The notes under the pieces were generated by a model that saw nothing but the letters and a program-made list of their open reading frames with translations, did not search any database and was not told the origin of the DNA. The position numbers and the translations under genes were made by a program. Of a stretch of DNA of 64,000 bases, positions 6,858 through 16,624 are shown in pieces. Numbering within the stretch: position 1 is the stretch's first letter; every line of letters starts with the position of its first letter. The stretch lies in contig NZ_CP102252.1 of assembly GCF_025145645.1 (NCBI RefSeq), positions 2,108,001 through 2,172,000 of the forward strand. Reading direction: 5' to 3'. The DNA is from Alistipes senegalensis JC50 (GTDB lineage Bacteria > Bacteroidota > Bacteroidia > Bacteroidales > Rikenellaceae).

Positions 6858-9005
6858 TTAGTCGCGGTCGCGGACGCAGCGCACGTTCACCAGCATCGAA
6901 GCCGTGCCGTCTCCCTCGCTCCACGGGCGCGAATTGAAATTCCAGGGAACGATCTCGTTGCTCCAGCCGAACACCTCGAACATCTGGGCCGTCGTGGCGT
7001 CGGTCTTGGTCGTCGTCCAGAAGCTGGCCTTGTCGTCGGCATTGTCCGGCGAGGGGACGTTGCCGTGCCAGAACTTGCCGGCCGGTACGATGTTCAGCCC
7101 CGTGTCATTCGTGCCCGTGCTGCCGGTCCAGTACTGCGCCGACTTGACCCGCGCGGCGCTGTAATCCGCGGCGGCCCGCACGGCTTTCCACTCCTGCATG
7201 GTGGAGACGTGCCATCCCTCGGGGCAGACGCCCTGCATGCGGGTGTCTTCGGCCTCGGTGGCCTCTTCGTAGGTCCGCAAGGCCGTCGGCCAGCTGTAAT
7301 AGACGCCGCGCACTTTCGCATCGCCGATCAGGTCGTTGGCGAAGGTCTTGGCCGCGGGTTTTCCGTAGATCACATCGACGGTCGTGAATGCCGTTCCGTC
7401 GCTGTACGACAGGGCCCGGAGGTTCTCGGCCATCCAGATGTCTTCGCCGATCTTCACCACCGCATAGGTCTCCGGGCTGGCCGGGTCGCGCAGGTCGGTG
7501 TAGGGGCGCAGCATGCCCGTCAGCCGCAGGCTCCGGGTCTCGGACGGCGCGGTCTTGATACTGACCGTCGAGGTCACGCGCCAGTAGACCGTGCGGGTGA
7601 GGTAGGCGCCTCCCAGGTCGGAGAGCATGTCGTCGAGCAGCGAGTGGGTCAGCTCGGCGGATTTCTCGGCCGTCAGGGGCCGGGTTTTCGACGCGCTCAT
7701 GTCGGCATTGAGGCTGTATTCGAGCGCATAGGTGACTCCGCGGGCGTTGCAGGTCCATGCCGCCGTGCTCAGCGTCTCGTCCTTGCGGGCATAGTCGAGG
7801 GCGTAGTCCGTTCCGTCGGCCGGGCCTGCGGTGAGAGTGATCGGATCGGCGGCGGTTACGGCTTCGAACCGTCGGATGTAGACGATCCGTTCGGTTTCGT
7901 CGGCTGCGGCGAACTCCGTGTCGCTCGGCGTCACGCTCCACGTGAATTTCTTCTTTTGCGAGGCGACCATGCCGAAAGTCTGTTCCAGCAGCAGGTCCAG
8001 ATCACCCTGCGAAATCTCGTAGGAGGCCGTTTCGCCCGTGCTGAAGGTCGCGCTCTTGTCGAATTCGGCGTCGTGGAGCCGCAGGGTGTACGTGATTCCC
8101 GTCGTGTCGCAGGCCCACGCGAATTTCACCGCTTCGTCGGCCTTTTCCGCATCGAGCAGCAGTTCGGCGTCGGCCGCGGGCTCCGCGAGCGTCAGCGCCG
8201 CCGGGTCTTTCGTGAAGCGCCGGACGGTCGCCGTGCGCACGGCGCTGTTCTCGATCGGGTTGTTCAGATCGCCCGTGCCCGTCACCTGCCAGTAGATCGC
8301 GGTTTCGGCGTTCCGTTCGATCCCCTGCGCCGCCAGCCAGTCGTCCAGCTCCTGCATGGTGAAGGCGTGCGAGGTTTCCGACCGGCAGGGCACGGTCATC
8401 GTCCCTTCGCCGGAAAGTCCGGCGTCGAGACCGACATGCAACGTGTAGTCGGGAACGGTCGAGGGGCACTCCCATTCGAAGGCGACCCCGGCTTCGGGGC
8501 TCTTCTTGTCGAGGACGATCTTCGCCTCGCTTGCGGGGCTCTGAAGCAGGATCAGCCCCGTCGGGAGTTCGCAGCGTGTGACGGTCAGCCGCCGCACCTC
8601 GTCGCACCAGCCGACCTCGGGATCGACCACTTCGACCGTCCAGTAGAGCTTCACCGTGGCGCCGACGGCGACGTTCATGGAGCTCAGCACCGAATCGAGT
8701 TGCAGCGTGGACATCCGCCACGAGTCGCTCACGCCGGGATTCTGTTCGCAGGAGGTCGTGAATCGCTCGTCCAGACCGAAGCGCAGTTTGTAGTCGATGA
8801 AATGGCGGCGCGAATGCCATGCGAAGGTGTAGAGCGAGTCGGGATGTTCGTGATCGAGGACGATGACCGTGTCGATCGCCGGGCGGGTCAGCGTCACCGG
8901 CTGGCGCCCCACCTCGTAGAAATCGTTTTCCTTGTTGCAGCCGCCGATCCACAGGGGAGCGGCGAACAGGGCCGCCAGAGCGGTATTTCGGATGATGTTG
9001 TTCAT
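6858..9005 (-). CDS. Surface lipoprotein: four SusE-like repeats plus FISUMP domain
   Basis: This 715-aa protein has a lipoprotein signal (PLWIGGC, mature Cys22) followed by NKENDF, acidic residues of the kind that direct lipoproteins to the surface in Bacteroidota. About 110-residue Ig-like SusE repeats start near residues 36, 150, 268 and 385. Each has a leading P-rich strand, an LD strand, and W before a Y-T/K-L strand. From about residue 500 to the end there is a FISUMP domain (IGEDIWMAENLR, GVCPEGWHVSTMQEW, WTGSTG, NVRCVRD). The likely role is binding glycan at the cell surface beside SusCD. The gene lies between the SGNH and beta-helix genes of the same operon and is a longer cousin of the lipoprotein at 10741-11856. 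Confidence 0.85.
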   Translation of the reverse strand: MNNIIRNTALAALFAAPLWIGGCNKENDFYEVGRQPVTLTRPAIDTVIVLDHEHPDSLYTFAWHSRRHFIDYKLRFGLDERFTTSCEQNPGVSDSWRMSTLQLDSVLSSMNVAVGATVKLYWTVEVVDPEVGWCDEVRRLTVTRCELPTGLILLQSPASEAKIVLDKKSPEAGVAFEWECPSTVPDYTLHVGLDAGLSGEGTMTVPCRSETSHAFTMQELDDWLAAQGIERNAETAIYWQVTGTGDLNNPIENSAVRTATVRRFTKDPAALTLAEPAADAELLLDAEKADEAVKFAWACDTTGITYTLRLHDAEFDKSATFSTGETASYEISQGDLDLLLEQTFGMVASQKKKFTWSVTPSDTEFAAADETERIVYIRRFEAVTAADPITLTAGPADGTDYALDYARKDETLSTAAWTCNARGVTYALEYSLNADMSASKTRPLTAEKSAELTHSLLDDMLSDLGGAYLTRTVYWRVTSTVSIKTAPSETRSLRLTGMLRPYTDLRDPASPETYAVVKIGEDIWMAENLRALSYSDGTAFTTVDVIYGKPAAKTFANDLIGDAKVRGVYYSWPTALRTYEEATEAEDTRMQGVCPEGWHVSTMQEWKAVRAAADYSAARVKSAQYWTGSTGTNDTGLNIVPAGKFWHGNVPSPDNADDKASFWTTTKTDATTAQMFEVFGWSNEIVPWNFNSRPWSEGDGTASMLVNVRCVRDRD

Positions 9006-9016
9006 GGCCTTTGGTT

Positions 9017-10720
9017 TTAATGGTTATACGCCCCGATGTTGCGTGCGTTGCCGATGCGCTCGCCCCAGAAGTCGGTCGTGAGCGGGAATACCGGTTCGTC
9101 GGCGATTCCGGCGCCCGCACCGATGCAGGGCGACCCCGCGGCCAGTTGCAGTCCGGCGAGGATCTGCTCCTTGTCGATCAGGTCGTTATCGGCGGTGAAC
9201 TCCTCCACGAGGCGGACGAATTTCGGGTCGGCGAGGATCGTTCCGACGTTGTGGCCGCCCGTGCCGGGGATGGTTCCCTCCCGGTAGCCGCAGATGCAGT
9301 TGTTGCGCAGAATCAGCCCCCGGTCGTCGATGAACTCGCCCGTGCCGACCTTGACGAAGGGATTGGCCGTGCCGGTGGTGTTGTAGAAGATGTTGTTGGT
9401 GAAGACCAGCGACCCTTCGATGTTGGTGTAGCTGTCGAACGTGACGGCCGTGTTGTCGGCGTGCGTCGCGGCGGAACGGGTCTTGATGATGGTGTTGTTG
9501 TAGAAATGGCATCCGCCCACGCGGCCCACCACGTCGATCGTCGATGAAAGGGTCTGGCCGTTGCCCTTCACGTAGTCGCGCGTGCCGTCGTTGATGCTGA
9601 CGTTGTAGCGCACCACCGTGCCCTCCTGCGAGACGAAATTGCGGTCGAACGCCACGTCGCTCGGGCAGAGCATCAGCCAGCCGCCCGTGTTGTTGTAGGA
9701 GATGTTGTACTCGAAGAGCGTGTTGCGGCAGTTCTGATCAACGTCGAACGCCTGTCCGTCCCACGTGGCCTTGTGGTCCTGCACGGTGTTGTAGCGGAAG
9801 ATCGTGCCGTCGCTGTGGATGCACCACAGGGCTGCGGCGGCCTCCATGCGGTTGGGGACGCTCTCGTCGGCGAAATCGCCCGGCGCGCAGTTGCGCACGA
9901 CGTTGTACTCCACGAGGGCGTCGTCGCAGCCGTTGACGATGATCTGGTCGCCGGGGATGCCCTCGAAGACGTTCCGGCGGAACACGAAGCCCGTGTTGGC
10001 CTTGCGCAGCGAGCGGTCGCCCGTCGAGAGATAGCCCGTCAGTCCGTCGCGCTGGCAGTCGGTCAGCCGGCAGTCCTCGACCACCAGGTCGTGGAACGAC
10101 GACGGGTTCGAACCCCCGATGACGTTGTAGTAGAAGATGCCCGAGCCGCCGCCTTCGTTGTGGTGGGTCTTCGTGCCGTAGACATCGGCGATCTCGCAGC
10201 GGCGGATGTGGATGTGGTTCATCACGCCGCCCTCGATGTTGTCGGCCTCGATGCGGATGCCGGCGATCTTGGGCCGCGGGGCTTCGCCCTTGTTGGTGAT
10301 CCGCAGGTCCTGCAACTCCCAGTACTGGACATTGCGGATCAGGATGGCTTCGTAGTTTCCGCCGCCCGCGATCTCGGGCAGGGGCAGGCTCTCGTCCCCG
10401 TAGGAGCCCAACACGATCGGCGCCTCGGCCGAACCGCTGCCACGCAGCGTGAGCGATCCGTTGTAGACCGTACCGCGCTTGATGAGGATCGTGTCGCCGG
10501 CCTTCCACGAACGCTCCAGGATGCGGTCGATGCTCTCCCACGCCTGCGAGGGGGAGTGCCCGGTGTTGTAGTAGGCCCCGTTTTCGGGGTCGATGTAGTA
10601 GCGGTGGGGATAGGCGGCCTCCTCCGGACCGTTTTGCGGGGTGCGGGGTTCGTCCTCCTTGCAGGCCGCGAGCTGGCAGGCGCCCAGCAGCGCGGCGAAT
10701 ATGATCAGGTGCATTTTCAT
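9017..10720 (-). CDS. Right-handed parallel beta-helix lipoprotein
   Basis: This 567-aa protein starts at 10720 with MKMHLIIFAALLGACQLAAC; the lipobox is LAAC and the next residues, KEDE, match a surface-export signal. From about residue 40 (YYIDPENGAYYNTG.SPSQAWESIDRI) it has the start typical of pectate-lyase-like or DUF1565 beta-helix proteins, then repeated short turns with N-rich steps (RNNCICGY, YNNTIIKT, EYNVVRNC). Such folds occur in polysaccharide lyases, glycosidases and binding proteins. I see no catalytic set that would decide. Its position between two SusE-FISUMP lipoproteins suggests a surface glycan-binding or glycan-cleaving role in the locus. Confidence 0.8.
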   Translation of the reverse strand: MKMHLIIFAALLGACQLAACKEDEPRTPQNGPEEAAYPHRYYIDPENGAYYNTGHSPSQAWESIDRILERSWKAGDTILIKRGTVYNGSLTLRGSGSAEAPIVLGSYGDESLPLPEIAGGGNYEAILIRNVQYWELQDLRITNKGEAPRPKIAGIRIEADNIEGGVMNHIHIRRCEIADVYGTKTHHNEGGGSGIFYYNVIGGSNPSSFHDLVVEDCRLTDCQRDGLTGYLSTGDRSLRKANTGFVFRRNVFEGIPGDQIIVNGCDDALVEYNVVRNCAPGDFADESVPNRMEAAAALWCIHSDGTIFRYNTVQDHKATWDGQAFDVDQNCRNTLFEYNISYNNTGGWLMLCPSDVAFDRNFVSQEGTVVRYNVSINDGTRDYVKGNGQTLSSTIDVVGRVGGCHFYNNTIIKTRSAATHADNTAVTFDSYTNIEGSLVFTNNIFYNTTGTANPFVKVGTGEFIDDRGLILRNNCICGYREGTIPGTGGHNVGTILADPKFVRLVEEFTADNDLIDKEQILAGLQLAAGSPCIGAGAGIADEPVFPLTTDFWGERIGNARNIGAYNH

Positions 10721-10740
10721 GGCTTTTTCGCAGTTTGGGT

Positions 10741-11856
10741 TTACATCGGGTCCATCACGCAGCGGATGGGGTACATGTGGTTCTCGACCGACGGTACGAT
10801 GCTGTACGACTGCATGTTCAGCGTCGAGGCGTCGTCGTAGATCGAGAGCAGGACGGCTTTCGTGGGATCGTCGGCCGAGGCGCTGTCGCCGTAGGCGAAC
10901 TGCATGCCTCGCAGACGGGGCGTCGATGTCCAGAACCGCGCCGTGAAGGTCGGGTCGGTGAGGAACGTCAGCCCTTCGTGCCAGTAGAATCCCGATACCG
11001 CGACGTTCATCTTGGCGCTGTTCGTGATGCCGGCGGTTGTCGGCCAGTAGGAGGGGTCTTTCACGGCATTGGCACCGTCGGCCCCGAGGTATTCGCGCAG
11101 GGCGTTGAATTCGTCCATCGAGGGCAGGTGCCACCCCTCGGGGCAGACGCCCTGCACCGTTTGGCCCGCTTCGTAGGCGGCTTTGGCCTCGTCCCACGTC
11201 AGACGCGTGGCGACGGCCCACGAGTAGTAGCGGCCGACCTTCTGCACGTAGAGCGGGTCGTTGCAATAGCCGCCGCCCGCGGCCACCTTGGCTTCGACGG
11301 GCAGCGATTCGCCGTCGGCATAGACCGTGGCGCGCAGGTTCTCGGACATGATGGTCATCAGCGAACCGTCGTTGAGGATGAACTGGCAGGCTCCGTAGAC
11401 CTCGCCGTCGCGGGCGTCGGTGAAGCTCTCGACCAGCGGAATGGCGCTGAAATAGCGCCACGAGGTGCGCACCTCGTGGCCGCGCGTCTGCTCGACGCGC
11501 CAGAAGAAGCGCTTGACGCCCGAGAAGTCGGGCCAGACGGTGCGCAGCATGTCGAGCATCTCCGAATTGGTCAGCACGAGCGAATCCTTTTGCCCCATGT
11601 CGTAGACGCAGGCGTTCTCGAAGTGCATGTCCACGTCGAAGGCGATCTTGTAGGTGGCTCCCGGACGTGCCTCCCAGGTGAAGACCTGCTTGTCGTCGGG
11701 TTTGAAGAAGTCGATCTTCAGGGTCGAGCCTTCGGCCGGGGAGACGGGGCGCGCCCACGTCGCATCGACGTAGTCGATCTGCTGTTCGCACGACAGGCTC
11801 AGCAGCGCGGCCAGAACGGCGGCCGCGGGAATCAGATATGCGGTGAAACGTTTCAT
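10741..11856 (-). CDS. Surface lipoprotein: SusE-like domain plus FISUMP domain
   Basis: This protein of about 371 aa begins at 11856 (MKRFTAYLIPAAAVLAALLSLSC); an ATG four codons earlier (11868) is also possible. The lipobox is LSLSC. A single SusE-like Ig domain occupies about residues 27-140. A FISUMP-type C-terminal domain follows from about residue 165 (MSENLRATVYADG, GVCPEGWHLPSMDEF, FWTSTP, YPIRCV). It lies directly after SusD, where SusE-type surface glycan-binding proteins normally sit, so glycan capture for the SusCD importer is the likely job. It shares its architecture with the larger lipoprotein at 6858-9005, suggesting duplication with repeat expansion. Confidence 0.85.
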   Translation of the reverse strand: MKRFTAYLIPAAAVLAALLSLSCEQQIDYVDATWARPVSPAEGSTLKIDFFKPDDKQVFTWEARPGATYKIAFDVDMHFENACVYDMGQKDSLVLTNSEMLDMLRTVWPDFSGVKRFFWRVEQTRGHEVRTSWRYFSAIPLVESFTDARDGEVYGACQFILNDGSLMTIMSENLRATVYADGESLPVEAKVAAGGGYCNDPLYVQKVGRYYSWAVATRLTWDEAKAAYEAGQTVQGVCPEGWHLPSMDEFNALREYLGADGANAVKDPSYWPTTAGITNSAKMNVAVSGFYWHEGLTFLTDPTFTARFWTSTPRLRGMQFAYGDSASADDPTKAVLLSIYDDASTLNMQSYSIVPSVENHMYPIRCVMDPM

Positions 11857-11874
11857 TGTCAGTGGCATTGGGGG

Positions 11875-13482
11875 TTAATAACCGGGATTCTGGTCGTCGC
11901 GGATCAGCGGATTGGCGTTCAGCTCTTTGAGCGGAATCGGCCACAGATAGTCGCGGTCCTTGTTGAACGAACGCTTGTCGATGACGATCTCCTCGTACTG
12001 CCAGTAGGGCGACGTGGCGCCGCTCGAAGGGTAGTACTGCAATTTCGAAACGTCGAGGCCGTGGGCGTCGGTCATCACCTTCTCGGCAATCTTCCAGCGG
12101 CGGATGTCGTGCCAGCGCTGGCCCTCGTGGAAAAGCTCCACGCGGCGTTCGTTACGGATCAGCGCCCGCATGGTCTCCTTCGTGAGGTTGGGCAGCGATT
12201 CGGTGAGGGTGACCATCCCCACGCGGCGGCGCAGCCGGTCGATCATCTCGTAGGCGCCCTTGGGGCCGTTCTCCTCGTTCTCGGCCTCGGCCCACGCCAG
12301 CAGCACTTCGCCGTAGCGCATCAGGATCTTGTCGCCGCCGTCGTTGTTGAGGTTCCCGAGCGTCTCGTTGGCGCCCTTTTTGGCCGCGAAGCCGGTCTTG
12401 TTGTCCCAGTTGGCGGGCTGCCAGTGGACCTGATAGCGGGAGGTGCCGTCGCAGCGGTATTCGTCGCCGGGGCAGAGCACCGAGAGTTTCAGGCGCGGGT
12501 CGCGGTTCTCGAAGGGATAGTCCTTGTCGTAGGTCGGATCGGCCGGGATCGAGGCGCCGTTGTCGGCTTCGAGCGGCTTGACGGGCAGTCCGTTGGCCGT
12601 GAAGAAGCTGTTGACCATTTCGAGCGTCGTATTGAACGAGAACCAGTTGTACCACAGCTGGGTCATGTAGCTCGATCGCAGGTCCTCGGCGTAGTTGACC
12701 TTGAAGATCACCTCCTTGTTCGAGGGGTCGTTGATGCCTTCGTCGAGGAACAGCTTGCGGAAGTCGCCGTAGAGATCGTATCCGAGCTCCTTGATCGCCT
12801 TGGCGCAGGCGATGACCTCGGCGTTGTCGTATTCGTACTGCGCGATCTGCAATCGGAGCATGAGGGCCGCTCCGAGGCTGGCGACCTCGCCGCCCGGGAT
12901 GTTGTCGAGATTCCCGACGGCATATTCCACGTCGCCCTTGATGAAGGCCATCACCTTGTCGAGTTCCTCGCGCGGGGCGTTCTCCTGCGGCGAGTTCTCG
13001 TCCACCAGCGGCACCCGGCCGTAGAAGCGCACCAGATCGAAATAGAACCATGCGCGCAGGAACCGCGCTTCGGCCAGGATTTTCCGGCTGTCCGCGGGGC
13101 CGATGCCCGTGGCGAGGGCCATCGACCGGATCAGGGAGTTTGCGCGCGAGATGGCCTGCCAGTCCTTGGTCCATTTCAGTTCGGCCCACCAGCTCGCGGC
13201 GGTCTGCGTTCCCGACGCGAATTCGGCGCTGAACTCCCAGGTGTGGTGGTTGTAGGAGTTGTCGCACATGTTTTCGTAGGTGTAGGGCGTGATGTAGGCC
13301 GGCGAATCGTCGTAGAAGCAGTAGTAGATGCCCGCCAACATGCTCTTGGCCTGCTCGACGCCCTTGAGGAAGGTGTTGGGCGAGGACTTGTCCACGGGAA
13401 CGGTGTTCAGATAGTCGGCACAGCCGCTCGACCATCCCGCGAGCAGCAGGGCTGCGATGAAGAGTGTGGAAAACTTTTTCAT
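11875..13482 (-). CDS. SusD/RagB-family outer-membrane lipoprotein
   Basis: This 535-aa surface lipoprotein forms the lid of the SusC importer and binds the incoming glycan. The signal sequence ends in a lipobox (LLLAGWSSGC), followed by ADYLNTVPVDKSSPNTF, the usual SusD opening. Helical TPR-like segments include RFLRAWFYFDLVRFYGRVPLV, which is diagnostic for the family, and the C-terminal part has the RRVELFHEGQRWHDIRRW motif. The length is normal. It begins 3 bases after the stop codon of SusC in the same operon. Specificity cannot be read from the sequence; the operon context indicates galactose-capped glycans. Confidence 0.95.
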   Translation of the reverse strand: MKKFSTLFIAALLLAGWSSGCADYLNTVPVDKSSPNTFLKGVEQAKSMLAGIYYCFYDDSPAYITPYTYENMCDNSYNHHTWEFSAEFASGTQTAASWWAELKWTKDWQAISRANSLIRSMALATGIGPADSRKILAEARFLRAWFYFDLVRFYGRVPLVDENSPQENAPREELDKVMAFIKGDVEYAVGNLDNIPGGEVASLGAALMLRLQIAQYEYDNAEVIACAKAIKELGYDLYGDFRKLFLDEGINDPSNKEVIFKVNYAEDLRSSYMTQLWYNWFSFNTTLEMVNSFFTANGLPVKPLEADNGASIPADPTYDKDYPFENRDPRLKLSVLCPGDEYRCDGTSRYQVHWQPANWDNKTGFAAKKGANETLGNLNNDGGDKILMRYGEVLLAWAEAENEENGPKGAYEMIDRLRRRVGMVTLTESLPNLTKETMRALIRNERRVELFHEGQRWHDIRRWKIAEKVMTDAHGLDVSKLQYYPSSGATSPYWQYEEIVIDKRSFNKDRDYLWPIPLKELNANPLIRDDQNPGY

Positions 13483-13485
13483 GGC

Positions 13486-16400
13486 TCAGAAGGTTACGTT
13501 CAGGCCGGCCGTGAAGGTCCGGACCAGCGGGTAATCGTAGATGTTGGTGGCGTTGACGCCCGCACGCTCGGGGTCGAAACCCTTGTAGCGGGTGAGCGTA
13601 AAGAGGTTCTGGGCGCTGACGAAGACGCGGACGCCCGAAATCCCGATCTTGCCGACCAGCGATTTGGGGAGCGTGTAGCCCAGTTCGAGGTTTTTCATGC
13701 GCATGTAGGAGAGGTCCTCGACGTAATAGTCCGATTTGATCTTCGCGCGCTGGTTGTCGATGTAGACCCGCTGATAGGTGTTGTTGGGACGTTCGGGGGT
13801 CCAGCGTTCGGTCATCCAGGCCGCGGTGTTGTAGCCGTTGAAGAACGGGGAGACCAGTTCGCCCGTGCTCCATCCCTCGCCGCCGCAGACGCCCTGGAAG
13901 AAGGCCGTCAGGTCGAAGCCCTTCCAGCGGGCCCCGAGATTGAACGAGAAGAGGAAGTCGGGGTTGGGATCGCCCAGCGCCACCCGGTCGTGGTCCATGT
14001 CGATGATCCCGTCGCCGTTCTGGTCCTTGAAGCGGATGTCGCCCGGCGCGGCCACCAGTCCCGAGTAGGAGTTCACGGGGTTGCCGTTGCGGTCGAAGGT
14101 CGTCAGGTGGTTGTGGATCTCCTCGTCGCTCTGGTAGATGCCCTCCACCTCGTAGCCGTAGAGCGTGTTGATCGGCCGGCCCTCTTCGAGCAGGATGCCC
14201 GTCGTGGAGTTGAGGATCGGGCTCTGGCCCTTCAGGTCGAGAATCTTGTTGCGGTTGAAGGAGAGGTTGGCCCCGGCGCTGAACTCCCACTTGCGGAACG
14301 CCTTGAAGTAGGAGAGCGCGAATTCGCAGCCGGTGTTGCGCATGCGCCCGGCGTTTTTCCACGGGTCCTCGGTGAAGCCGAAGATGCCCGACACGGGCAG
14401 CTGCATCAGAATGTCGTCGGTCTCCTTCACGTAGAAGTCGCCCGTGAAGGTCAGCGAGCCGAACAGCCGCAGGTCCAGACCGATGTTGTACTGCGTGGTG
14501 GTCTCCCATGTGAGGCTTTTGTCGGCGATGTAGGAGGTTGCGGCTCCGGTGACCTGCTGGTTTTCCCAGATGTAGTTGCACGAACCGATCGAGAGGATGT
14601 CGATGCCGGCGTAGGAGCTCCATATCTTCTCGTTTCCGAGCTGGCCCCACGAGGCGCGCAGTTTCAGTTCGTCGATCCACCGCACGTTGCGCATGAACGC
14701 CTCCTGCGAGATGCGCCACCCGGCCGAGAACGACGGGAAGACGCCCCATTTGTGGTCTTCGGCGAATTTCGACGAGCCGTCGTAGCGGATGTTGGCCTCG
14801 ACGAGGTATTTCTCCTTGTAGTCGTAGTTGAAACGCCCGAAGAGCGACATGCTCTTGACTTCGGTCTCCCAGCTCGAATTCTTCTGCGTCGAGGGGTCGC
14901 CCACTTCGAGTGACGGCAGGTTGGTGGTCAGGCGCGTGCGGGAAGCCTTGTAGTATTTGTTGTCCCACTGCCCCTGCTGCCATCCGGCCAGCACCTTGAA
15001 ATGGTGGTGGTCGCCGGCCGTGGCCCAGTAGGAGAGGGTGACGTAGCTCGAAAGGTTGCCGTAGCGGTAGGTCGATTCGGTGATCGACGACTCGCGCGAG
15101 GTGCTTTTGCCGATGGTCTGCGTACCGTCGGCTCCCGTGAAGACCTTGTAGAGGTCCACGTTCGGGGCGTATATCTGCCCTGTTTCGGTCGTGCGGTCGT
15201 AGTTGACGGCGCCTTCCAGCCGCAGGTTCTTCAGCAGCGACAGTTGCAGGTTGAGGTTGCCGCTGAAATTCCCGGTCCTGGTCTTGTTGAAACCTCCGGC
15301 TTCGCGCACGGCGTCGTCGTAGAACCAGTCGGTCCAGCCGTAACCCTCCATCTTGGCGTTGACCATCGGGCTCATGGCCACGATCCGGTAGAGCGTGTTG
15401 CCCGTGCCGTCCACCAGGTCGTTCTTGACGCCCGAATACCCGGCGACGTTGGTCGAGATTTTCAGCCGGTCCTTGAGCAGCGAGCTGGTCGTGTTGATGC
15501 GGAAGTTATACTTGTCGTACTCCGTGCCTTCGAGGATGCCGTCCTGCCCCAGATAGCCCATCGACAGCGTGTAGGCCAGCTGGTCGGTGCCGCCGTTGAG
15601 CTTCACGTAGTGGTTGTGCAGGATCGCGGGCTTGAAGTAGAAGTCGGCCCAGTCGCGGTCGGGGTAGAGCGCCGGATCGTCGCCCTTGCGGAAATGCTCG
15701 ATGTAGCTCTGGCTGTAACGGGGCTGCTGGCCCGAGTTGAGGCACGCCTCGTTGTAGAGGTTCATGTAATCGACCGATCCGAGCAGGTCAGGATAGCGGG
15801 TCACCTGCTGGACCGAGACGTATCCGTTGTACTCGACCTGCAAGCGGCCCGAACGGCCCTTCTTCGTGGTGATGAGGATGACGCCGTTGGCGGCCTTGTT
15901 GCCGTAGATGGCGGCCGAGGCGGCGTCTTTCAGGACCGACATCGACTCGATGTCCTTGGGGTCCACCTTGTCGAACGACGATTCGAATCCGTCGATGATG
16001 ACCAGCGGCGACGAATCGTTGAGCGTGCCGATGCCGCGCACGGTGATCGTGCCGCCGTCGGCTCCGGGCTGGCCCGAGGTCTGGGTCACCTGCACGCCCG
16101 TGATCTTGCCTTGGAGGGCCAGCGATACGTCGGTGATCGGGCGGTTCTTGAAATCGGCGGTCGAGACCGTCGATACGGCGCCCGTGAGTTTCTCCTTGCT
16201 GGTCGTGCCGTAGCCGATGACCACGACGTCCTGCACGGCGAGGGCGTCCTCTTCGAGCGTGATGTCGGCGCGGGTCATGGCCTGCGTCACCTTGAGCTGC
16301 TGTTTCTTGTAGCCGAGATACGATATTTCGATCGTCTCGCCGACACGGGCCGTGATGGTGAACGTGCCGTCCGTGCCGGTCGTCGTTCCGGCCTGCCGGC

Positions 16401-16563
16401 CCAGGACAGCTACGACGACGCCCGTGATCGGGTTGTGCTGTTTGTCCGTGACCTTTCCTTGGATGCGGACCTCTGCGCCGGACTGCGCATGCACGGCCAG
16501 GAGGAAGAGCCCGGCCAGCGCCGTGAGCCACAGACGCAAATGGGTGCGATAGCTGTGTTTCAT
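13486..16563 (-). CDS. SusC/RagA TonB-dependent outer-membrane importer (no STN domain)
   Basis: This protein of about 1025 aa imports oligosaccharides across the outer membrane with energy from TonB. The ATG at 16563 gives a signal peptide (MKHSYRTHLRLWLTALAGLFLLAVHAQ); the upstream in-frame TTG at 16569 is not needed. It has a CarboxypepD_reg-like domain (about residues 30-110), a TonB-box region (VVVIGYGT), a plug with DIESMSVLKDAASAAIYG, and a 22-strand barrel ending in the aromatic terminus AGLNVTF. There is no STN domain, which fits regulation by a hybrid two-component system instead of a sigma/anti-sigma pair. It precedes SusD and follows the GH43 gene after a 61-base gap in which I see no promoter. 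Confidence 0.96.
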   Translation of the reverse strand: MKHSYRTHLRLWLTALAGLFLLAVHAQSGAEVRIQGKVTDKQHNPITGVVVAVLGRQAGTTTGTDGTFTITARVGETIEISYLGYKKQQLKVTQAMTRADITLEEDALAVQDVVVIGYGTTSKEKLTGAVSTVSTADFKNRPITDVSLALQGKITGVQVTQTSGQPGADGGTITVRGIGTLNDSSPLVIIDGFESSFDKVDPKDIESMSVLKDAASAAIYGNKAANGVILITTKKGRSGRLQVEYNGYVSVQQVTRYPDLLGSVDYMNLYNEACLNSGQQPRYSQSYIEHFRKGDDPALYPDRDWADFYFKPAILHNHYVKLNGGTDQLAYTLSMGYLGQDGILEGTEYDKYNFRINTTSSLLKDRLKISTNVAGYSGVKNDLVDGTGNTLYRIVAMSPMVNAKMEGYGWTDWFYDDAVREAGGFNKTRTGNFSGNLNLQLSLLKNLRLEGAVNYDRTTETGQIYAPNVDLYKVFTGADGTQTIGKSTSRESSITESTYRYGNLSSYVTLSYWATAGDHHHFKVLAGWQQGQWDNKYYKASRTRLTTNLPSLEVGDPSTQKNSSWETEVKSMSLFGRFNYDYKEKYLVEANIRYDGSSKFAEDHKWGVFPSFSAGWRISQEAFMRNVRWIDELKLRASWGQLGNEKIWSSYAGIDILSIGSCNYIWENQQVTGAATSYIADKSLTWETTTQYNIGLDLRLFGSLTFTGDFYVKETDDILMQLPVSGIFGFTEDPWKNAGRMRNTGCEFALSYFKAFRKWEFSAGANLSFNRNKILDLKGQSPILNSTTGILLEEGRPINTLYGYEVEGIYQSDEEIHNHLTTFDRNGNPVNSYSGLVAAPGDIRFKDQNGDGIIDMDHDRVALGDPNPDFLFSFNLGARWKGFDLTAFFQGVCGGEGWSTGELVSPFFNGYNTAAWMTERWTPERPNNTYQRVYIDNQRAKIKSDYYVEDLSYMRMKNLELGYTLPKSLVGKIGISGVRVFVSAQNLFTLTRYKGFDPERAGVNATNIYDYPLVRTFTAGLNVTF

Positions 16564-16624
16564 GTTCAACGTTTTTTAGGTTGGTAAGTTTGTTTCATAT
16601 GCGGTAGGTTGGTTTTGCATTCAG

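Noticed and set aside
9017..11944. A single 975-aa protein covering the beta-helix and upstream SusE region.
   Set aside because: The first 400 residues are an out-of-frame read of the SusE-FISUMP gene. The real start is MKMHLIIFAALLGAC at 10720.
10735..14913. A 1392-codon open frame on the + strand opposite SusE-FISUMP, SusD and SusC.
   Set aside because: It is antisense to well-recognised genes. In high-GC genomes with strong third-position bias, stops are rare on the opposite strand. The translation has low complexity (V/G/R/D-rich) and no domain.
16564..16569. TTG start for SusC (two residues longer).
   Set aside because: An ATG two codons later gives the same signal peptide. TTG starts proposed for SusC-2 (35093), TolC (25674), the RND adaptor (50498) and the ECF sigma gene (32062) were dropped for the same reason.
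16564..16624. Internal promoter before SusC.
   Set aside because: No TAnnTTTG or TTTG pair is present on the - strand in this gap. The genes appear to be one operon.
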